Of a stretch of DNA of 20,648 bases, positions 14,534 to 20,648 are shown one piece after another. Numbering within the stretch: the first letter of the stretch is position 1; each line of letters begins with the position of its first letter. The notes under the pieces were generated by a model. That model did no database searches, had not been told where the DNA came from, and saw only the letters and a program-made list of their open reading frames with translations. This stretch comes from Gammaproteobacteria bacterium (GTDB lineage Bacteria > Pseudomonadota > Gammaproteobacteria > Pseudomonadales > UBA5518), in the NCBI GenBank assembly GCA_016705365.1, contig JADIYI010000003.1:1-20648 (forward strand), in the 5' to 3' direction. The translations under genes were made by a program, and so were the position numbers.

Positions 14534-15706
14534 TGCCTATTTCACTCAAGAACGAAGCTGCCATTGCCGGCATCGGCTGTACCGGCTTTTCCAAGAAATC
14601 CGGGGTGTCCGAGTTATCGCTCGCCGCGCAATGCATCAAGAGCGCCTGCGACGACGCAGGAATTTCTCCGCGCGAGATCGACGGCCTCGTCAGCTATACG
14701 ATGGACTCGACCGACGAGATCGAGGTGGCGAGAGCGGTTGGTGCCTCCGACCTGACGTTCTACAGCAAGATCAATTACGGCGGCGGTGCCGCGGTAGGCA
14801 CCATAGCCCAGGCCGCGATGGCAATCGCAACCGGACAGGCCAGCACCGTGGTGTGCTATCGCGCCATGAACGGACGCTCGGGGCAACGAATGGGGCAGGG
14901 GGTATCCGGACAGATCATCAGTTCGGATCTCGTCCACTGGTCGTGGTACATGGCTTACGGGATGCTGAACCCGGGTTCATGGGTCGCCATGATCGCCCAC
15001 AAGTACATGCACAAATACGGAGTCGAGCGCGAGGATCTGGGTCGCGTCGCGATCTCGCAGCGAAATCATGCCCAGTCCAATCCGCGTGCCTTTGGCTATG
15101 GCAAACCCCTCACCATGGAGCAGTACCTTGGCTCCCCGGTGATCGCGCATCCGCTGTGCCTTTACGACTTCTGCCAGGAGACGGATGGAGGCTGTGCGAT
15201 CCTTGTCACCAGCACCGAGCGCGCCCGCGACCTGAAACACAAGCCCGCGGTGATTCGCGCGGTGACTCAGGCTTCCACCCGCGGCCAGGAGCAGATGACG
15301 AGCTTTTACCGTGAAGAGCTGGACTCGCTGCCGGAAATGGAACTTGCGGCAAGGCGTGTGTACGCGATCTCGGGACTGGGGCCCGATGACATCGATGCGG
15401 CCTGTCTTTATGACGCGTTCACCTGCGAGATCATCATGCAGCTGGAAAGCTTTGGCTTTTGCGGGCGCGGGGAGGGCAAGGACATGGTACGTGCCGGCGC
15501 CCTCGATATCGACGGACGCCTGCCCAACAACACCCATGGCGGGCCTGCTTTCCGAGGCCTATATCCACGGTATCAACAACATCGCCGAGGGTGTGCGTCT
15601 GGTTCGCGGTCAATCGACGAGCCAGCCCCGCAAGGCGGTGGAACATGTGCTCGTCAGCAGCGGTGTCGGTGTGCCGACGGGTGCGCTGATCCTTGGCAGG
15701 GACTGA
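14533..15706 (+). pseudogene. Thiolase-like lipid-transfer protein (Ltp/SCP-x family), frameshifted
   Basis: Starts MPISLKNEAAIAGIGCTGFS, the classic head of Ltp thiolase-like proteins, and continues with IDGLVSYTMDSTDE, NYGGGAAVGTIAQAAMAIAT, CLYDAFTCEIIMQLESFGFC and GRLPNNTHGG. The nucleophilic Cys of true thiolases is replaced by Gly (NYGGGA), while Tyr293 in YDAF and His335 in NTHGG remain, which suits a retro-aldolase of the Ltp2 type more than a thiolase. A one-base insertion at 15541-15545 (GGGCC instead of GGGC) shifts the frame; the original end LLSEAYIHGINNIAEGVRLV, HVLVSSGVGVPTGALILGRD is intact in the next frame and stops at 15706. The protein as translated lacks the last 55 residues, part of the C-terminal half of the fold. 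It probably acts with DUF35 on a CoA-bound side chain. Confidence 0.87.
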
Positions 15707-15763
15707 TATCGCGCGGGTTCGGGAGGGACCGGTTTCGGGGCGCCGGTCGCTGATTGCACCGAT

Positions 15764-15769
15764 AAGGAG
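15764..15769 (+). promoter_or_regulatory. Ribosome binding site supporting a TTG start
   Basis: AAGGAG ends 9 nt before TTG at 15779, deciding in favour of the TTG start of the acyl-CoA synthetase; no ATG lies nearby in frame. Confidence 0.65.
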
Positions 15770-15778
15770 CTTTTTGCG

Positions 15779-17385
15779 TTGAATCAATTGCATTTTGCGG
15801 ACATCGAGCAGCGCCATATCGGTCGTGCCATCGCCATGCAGGCGCAGGCGATTGGCGAGCGGCCTTTTCTGCTGGCCGACGCGCGGCGCTTTTCCTTCAG
15901 CGAAGTCAATCGCCGGGTCAATGAACTGGCGGCAGGGCTGGCGGCGCGGGGATTGACGGTCGGCGAGCGGCTGGCCTTCTGCATGGAAAGCGGTCCGGAG
16001 GTGATTTTCCTCGCGCTGGCGGCGAACAAGCTCGGTGCCGTGTGGGTGCCCATCAACACCGAGTACAAGGGCGACTGGCTGGAAGACACCATCCGGCGCA
16101 GCCGGCCGCGGATACTGGTCACCGACACCCAACATGCCGCTCGTGTTGCCGATGTGCGTGAGCGGCTCGCCCTCGAGCACCTCCTGGTTCATGGCGGCAG
16201 CAGCGAGCTGCCCGAGGCCGAGGAATTGGCAACGGTCGCTGTTGCCGGTGCCCTGGAGCCGGACATGAGCGGTTTTTCCCGCGGTGATATCTGTTCGGTA
16301 CTGTGGACCTCCGGCACTACCGGCAAATCAAAGGGTGTGCTGCAGAGCCACAATGTTTTTTTCAACGCGGTCAGGGGTGCGAGCGAGCAGTTCGCGGCCA
16401 CGGAGGGCGATGTCGTTTATTCGGTGCTGCCCATGTACAACACGGCGGCATGGGTGACCAGTATCCTGCGTGCCCTGTTCAACGGCCTGCCGCTGGCGAT
16501 TGATCCGCAGTTCTCGGTGCGCAATTTCTGGGAGCGCGTCGACTACTATGGTGCCACCCAGACCTTTACCCTCGGCGCCATGCACATGTTCCTGTGGAAT
16601 GCGCCCGCGCGTGAGGACGATGCCGCTCACTGCCTGCGCAAGATGATGGCCATTCCGATGCCGCCGGAAGTGGCCACTCCCTTCAGCAAGCGCTTCGGGG
16701 TGCAGTTGATGAAGCAGGGCCTCGGACAGAGCGAGGCCCAAGCACTGTGCAGCCACAACGAGAGTCCGGATCCCGAGCCGCCGGCCGCCAGCTGTGGCCG
16801 GCCGGCATCCAATCTGGAGGCGAAGCTGGTGGATGACAGCGGCAACGAGGTGCCGATTGGCGAGCCGGGCGAATTGTGGGTGCGGCCGCTGCAACCCTAC
16901 CTGATCTTCAGTGGCTATTTCGATGACCCCGAGGCCACCGCGCGTGCCTTCGAGGGGGAATGGTACAAGACCGGCGACATGCTGCGCCGCGACGACCCGC
17001 GGATACTACTATTTCTCCGACCGGAAAAAGGATGCGGTGCGTTACAAGGGCGCAATATCTCGACTTTCGAGGTGGAACTGGCGGCTCGGCGTCACCCGGC
17101 AATTCAGGATTGTGCGGCGTTCGGCGTGCCGAGCCAGAGCTGGCGTCGGAGAGCGAGCTGAAACTCGACGTGTTGCTCAAGCCCGGGGAGTCATTGACCG
17201 CGCTCGAGCTGGCGCAGTTCATCAACGACAATGCACCGTACTTTTTCGTGCCCCGGTATATCGAGTTTGTTGACAGTCTTCCTTACACACCGACCAACAA
17301 GCTGCAGAAATTCAAGTTGCGCGAACGCGGCATAACCCCTCTCGCATGGGACGCGCAACGAGAGGGCTTCAAGGCCGCCAGATAG
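15779..17385 (+). pseudogene. AMP-dependent acyl-CoA synthetase/ligase, three frameshifts near the C-terminus
   Basis: An ANL-family enzyme activating a carboxylic acid to its CoA ester via an acyl-adenylate. It starts at TTG (15779), reads MNQLHFADIEQRHIGRAIAM, and has the ATP loop SVLWTSGTTGKSKGV (about 173-187), PMYNTAAWV, QGLGQSEAQAL, GELWVRP and EWYKTGD. Then three indels follow: near 16998 the frame shifts, so that GYYYFSDRKKDAVRYKG lies in the next frame; near 17050 it returns (NISTFEVELAARRHPAIQDC); near 17134 it shifts again, and ESELKLDVLLKPGES, APYFFVPRYIEFVDSLPYTP and TNKLQKFKLRERGI follow to the TAG ending at 17385. The hinge region and catalytic C-terminal domain are damaged, so activity is doubtful. 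Similarity is to the medium/carnitine-type CoA ligases; the substrate is unknown. Confidence 0.87.
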
Positions 17386-17490
17386 AGTGCGGCGTCGAGG
17401 AAGCGGACTGGCAGTGAGTGCAATGGGGTATTATCCTTTGCGGGTGGCCAGTTGGTTTTCCTGGTGTACTGGCCAAAGCTGGAGGTTTTG

Positions 17491-19026
17491 ATGTTCATGC
17501 TGCGAGAACGGTTCGCGTTCCCTTCTCCCGTATTGCAATCGCTGGACAGCGAGATGGTCAGCGCCGACTCCTACGAACAGTGGCAGCGCATTGCCGCCAA
17601 GCACGACAGACTGACCGGTGCCGAAGCGTGGCGCCGCGATCAGAAGTCCAGGCTGTACGACCACGAGAATATTCACCTGCGGTTGCTGCAACTGCGCCGG
17701 CTGCGCAAAAAGGGGGATGACCACGGTCTGCTGTTCGTGCTGAACGAGGGCATCCACGGCAACATGGACGGCATCGGCAAGGGACGGCTTTATATGCGTG
17801 CCAAGTGCGGCACCAAGCAGCTCATCGAGGACTATATCAACGAGATCAGCGAGGCGCTGGAATATCTCGCACCGCGCGACTTCGCGGGCATTCCATGAGC
17901 GAGCGGTCAGTCGAGTTCTTTCAGCGAGCCAGCCATTGCTACGGGCGCTCGGCCCTGATGCTCAGTGGCGGTGGTACCCTGGGCTATTTCCACCTCGGCG
18001 TGCTCAAGGCATTGATCGAGCAGGAACTGTGCCCGACAGTGATATCGGGCGCCAGTGCCGGAGCATTTGTGGCGGCCATCGTGGGAACCCGCACCGACGC
18101 GGAGTTCCTCGCATTGTTCGAGGACAATTACCTCGCCCGCGCACTGACCATGAATTCCGGAAAGCATCAAGCTCGGCTTTGGCAAAAGAACCGCATTGAC
18201 ATGGATCTGGTCAAACGCGAGATGCAGCGCCTGATTCCGGATATGACTTTTCTCGAGGCCTTCCGCAAGACGGGACGCAGCATCAACATTACCGTCTCGC
18301 CCGCCAGTGTCAGGCAGACATCGCGCCTGTTGAATCACATTGCCTCGCCCAACGTGACCGTGCTCTCGGCGGTGCTGGCCAGTTCGGCGTTGCCCGGTGT
18401 CTTCGCGCCGGTGCAACTCGAGGCGCGCAACGCGGCGGGCAAGATCCGACCCCACCTGCCGTCGCGGCGCTGGATTGACGGCTCGTTCTCGCAGGATCTG
18501 CCGGCTGCCAGCGCCTGGGGCGCATGTACGGGATCAATCACTTCATCGTGAGCCAGGTGATGCCGGGCCTCGGCCGCGAGCCGAACCAGCGCACGGGAAT
18601 CGGGGCAGATCACGCGACGCGATGGTTGCGGCCACCAAGCGAAATCGTGCGCGGCAATTTGCACCGGGTCCAGCGGCGCACGACAGTCGGTCCCCGCCTG
18701 GGCATGGCGATGAATACGCTGAACTCCCTGATCGACCAGCAGTTCGTGGGTGACATCAAACATCTTTCCCGGCTACGGCATGGCCAACCTGGGCATGATT
18801 CTGCGCATATGCTGAACGAAGAGGAAATGTCCCACCTGTTCAAGGCCGGGGAGCGGGCTACCTGGCTGAAAATACCGGCCGTGCGCATGACCGGTCGTAT
18901 CGGTCGTACACTGGACGGCATCCTGCATGCGTTTGAGGTGAGCGAGGTACATTGGCTGCGTGCGTCGCGGCGGCCAACGGCGTTGCCGAAGCGTTCCAGC
19001 GCCGGGTGAAGAAGCGCGCCGGCTAA
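17491..19026 (+). pseudogene. Patatin-like phospholipase/lipase with DUF3336, multiple frameshifts
   Basis: The ATG at 17491 has GGAGG 5 nt upstream. The N-terminal DUF3336 part reads SYEQWQRIAAKHDRLTGAEA, DDHGLLFVLNEGIHGNMDGI and GRLYMRAKCGTKQLIEDYI. A frameshift at about 17893 leads to the patatin domain: oxyanion loop SGGGTLGYFHLGV, nucleophile motif VISGASAGA (GxSxG), and the Asp motif RRWIDGSFSQDLP. Further shifts lie near 18510 (then MYGINHFIVSQVMPG), near 18760 and 18808 (a compensating pair around FPGYGMANLGMIL) and near 18960, after which GVAEAFQRRVKKRAG ends at a TAA at 19024-19026. Such proteins hydrolyse acyl esters of membrane or storage lipids. The catalytic residues are present but split over frames. 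Confidence 0.87.
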
Positions 19027-19782
19027 CCGGATACCGTGAACCCACCGTCGATCGGCAGCGTTTTGCCGGTGATCCAGCTGGCTTGCGCGCTGCTCAGAAA
19101 CAGCACGGCTCCGGCGACGTCCTCGGGCGTGCCGGTACGGCCGAGCGGGAGGTACGCGCGAGCGTCGGCTCGTAATACTGCGGGGGTGGACAAGGTGCCC
19201 ACGGTCATGCGGCTCTCGCACAATCCGACCGCCACCGCGTTGGCGCGAATCCGGTGCGGCCCCCACTGACCGCCAGCGCGCGGTGATGCCCAGCAGACCG
19301 GTTTCCCCGCACCGTAGCCCGGCACGATGCCGATGCCGAAATACGAGCTCATCGAGCCGATGCCGATGACCGGAGGCGCCCCGGTCAGCTGGCTCTTCAT
19401 CAGTGCATCGCGACAGCGGCGCGCCATCCGGAAGCCCGAGACGAGGTGGATGTCGATCGCGCGCAAAGACGTCCGATCCCACTCGTCCAGCCCGATGCTG
19501 GGAAGCGCGATACCGGCGTTGTTCACCAGGATGTCGAGTTCGGGCTGCGGCTGTGCCCACCGCGTCGATTTGCGACATGTTTTCCACATCCAGTTAGGGT
19601 AATGGTAGCCGGAGATCCGTGTCGTAGTCGGCCGTCGAGGCGCGGGTTCGGTGATCGTCACCTGCGCGCCCGCCTCGCGGTAGGCGGCCGCGATGCCGGC
19701 GCCGATGCCACTGGTGCCTCGGTGACGAGCACGTGGCGCCGGGATAGTCGAAGCACGTGAAGTTCTGGATCGTCCCACTCAT
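19023..19782 (-). pseudogene. Short-chain dehydrogenase/reductase (SDR), frameshifted
   Basis: The start at 19782 gives MSGTIQNFTCFDYPGA; two indels within about 30 bp (around 19715-19740) then separate it from HVLVT and from GTSGIGAGIAAAYREAGAQV, the TGxxxGIG NAD(P)-binding loop. More indels lie around 19570-19640. The remaining frame shows LDILVNNAGIALPSIGLDEW, IGIGSMSSYFGIGIVPGYGA followed by GK (the YxxxK catalytic pair), IRANAVAVGLCESRMT and ITGKTLPIDGGFTVSG. The classical SDR reaction is NAD(P)-dependent alcohol/ketone interconversion; the substrate is unknown. Its TAG (19023-19025) overlaps the TAA of the convergent patatin gene. The ATG overlaps the stop of the upstream gene, so they form an operon. 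Confidence 0.85.
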
Positions 19783-20648
19783 GTTCTGTCCTCTTTTGAT
19801 CTGGATCCGGCTGCGCCGGAAAGAGTTGTCCTCGATTCGGCTTCAGTCCCCGACTTCCCGCTGACGATCGGCTCGATCGCGGCCAGCGCGGCCAGTCCCT
19901 GCGTTTCAGCGCGGCGAGCGCGACGCGATGCAGCGTCACCTGCGGCGGTTCGCCTCGATCCGATCAGGCGCAGGCTCATGCCGTCGTGCATGGCTGGGCG
20001 CAGGGCTGATCCAGTTGCCGCCGATACCCGGATCGCCCTCGGCGACGATCACGCGTACCGAGCCGTCGGGCCTGCACACCGCGGTGTATTTCTGGCATAT
20101 AGCCGTCGCCGTCCTCGTAGTTGTCGAGGTTCTCCCCGCTGATGTTGCAGAGCTGGAAAACCTGTGCACCGTAGGGAGGTGTAAAGCTTGCATCAGGGCT
20201 CTATCGTGCAACCAGGTCTCAGAAACTGTGAGATTGTCGTACGCCGCCGCTGACAGATATACCGTGCGGCCAGCGATATGGTCGGGCTGGTTGCCGAGAT
20301 TGTCCTGCCACCAGCAGCGCACCAGTTCCGCATATAGCCCAGCACCGAAGCCAGCTTTGATTTCGGCAGCGCCTCGCTCATCTGCGCCGGGCCGGTGGAT
20401 CGCGGTGGCGCATCATCGAGGCGCTCGATGCGCATCGACGGCGGTACCGTCTGCGCGCGCCGGTGATACACCGTGCGTACCAGGACGCCGACGCAATCCC
20501 CGCCGCGGGATCGGCAACCAGTCCTTGTCGTTCACGGGCTTTTCACGACCTACGATCATCCGAAACTGTTGTCGGCGTCGAAGCGAATCGGCTTCGCCTC
20601 GGCAGAAGCCGGTGGTGCAGCGTCGCCGGATCGAACTCGGCGAGGCCG
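19779..20648 (-). pseudogene. DUF1214-like hypothetical protein, frameshifted and cut by the window edge
   Basis: Minus-strand segments in several frames give FRMIVGREKPVNDKDWLPI, MRIERLDDAPP, AAYDNLTVSETWLHDRALMQ, FQLCNISGENLDNYEDGDGY, RPDGSVRVIVAEGDPGIGGN and a C-terminal tail ending SRTTLSGAAGSRSKEDRT with a TGA at 19779-19781. The pattern (GREKP followed by WLP, then a short acidic IERL segment) recalls the C-terminal DUF1214 domain of bacterial proteins of unknown function. The stop shares its ATGA with the SDR start. At least three frameshifts interrupt it. The 5' end lies beyond 20648. Assignment to DUF1214 is from memory of the pattern and is tentative; that it was one gene is more certain. 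Confidence 0.5.

Noticed and set aside
17337..17366. 8-bp inverted repeat CCCTCTCG / CGAGAGGG near the end of the acyl-CoA synthetase gene
   Set aside because: The loop is 14 nt, it lies inside the coding frame, and no T-tract follows, so it is not an intrinsic terminator.
1..20648. CRISPR arrays, tRNA or rRNA genes, phage integrase or attachment sites
   Set aside because: No regularly spaced repeats, no tRNA-like cloverleaf or rRNA sequence, and no recombinase other than the IS66 transposases were seen.

Overview
The window looks like roughly 60% G+C proteobacterial DNA, probably from an aerobic, possibly gammaproteobacterial, lipid-degrading organism. I judge this from the gene content (Fe-type superoxide dismutase, acyl-CoA ligases, a thiolase-like protein with its DUF35 partner, methylmalonate-semialdehyde dehydrogenase remnants, a patatin-like lipase); no taxonomic marker gene is present. 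The most striking global property is decay. Most metabolic genes carry single-base frameshifts, nonsense codons, internal deletions or are only short fragments joined to unrelated fragments, while a few genes are completely intact. This fits a genome in reductive decay with IS activity (for example a host-associated lineage). An error-prone assembly could explain the small indels but not the fragment fusions or large deletions.

Layout. 1-1180: 3' part of a broken IS66-type transposase gene. 1181-3732: a complete IS66-family element (tnpA, tnpB, tnpC, minus strand) with 22-bp terminal inverted repeats, lying inside the first transposase gene on one side and inside a decayed MDR-type oxidoreductase gene on the other. 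3732-5442: that oxidoreductase and a luciferase-like (LLM) oxidoreductase, both minus strand and frameshifted. 5614-6535: a patchwork of a TPP-enzyme tail, a ketoacyl-synthase-III-like head and the C-terminal part of an mmsA gene. 6875-7477: an intact peroxidase-related CMD/AhpD-family gene. 7654-8430: an AT-richer SAM-methyltransferase-like gene with an in-frame amber codon. 8607-9311: amidohydrolase remnants on both strands.

9775-11878: the most interesting block, an intact, tightly coupled three-gene operon: a TusA-like sulfur carrier, a DsrE-like protein, and a 500-residue fusion of a second TusA-like domain to a cobalamin-independent methionine synthase (MetE C-terminal type) barrel with all zinc ligands. 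It looks like a module that links persulfide carriage to methyl transfer at sulfur. I know of no described function for this fusion.

11880-12975: more fragments (quinoprotein dehydrogenase, acyl-CoA synthetase, a short ORF, a second mmsA piece). 13093-13677: intact sodB followed by a clear intrinsic terminator. 14123-19026: a plus-strand lipid or side-chain degradation cluster: DUF35 OB-fold protein, thiolase-like Ltp protein, acyl-CoA synthetase and DUF3336-patatin lipase, the last three frameshifted. 19023-20648: a convergent minus-strand pair, a decayed SDR preceded by a DUF1214-like gene that runs off the window. Together the right half reads as uptake or release of acyl chains (patatin), CoA activation (AMP ligase) and retro-aldol or thiolytic chain shortening (Ltp/DUF35), with SDR and flavin or NADPH oxidoreductases as accessory steps.
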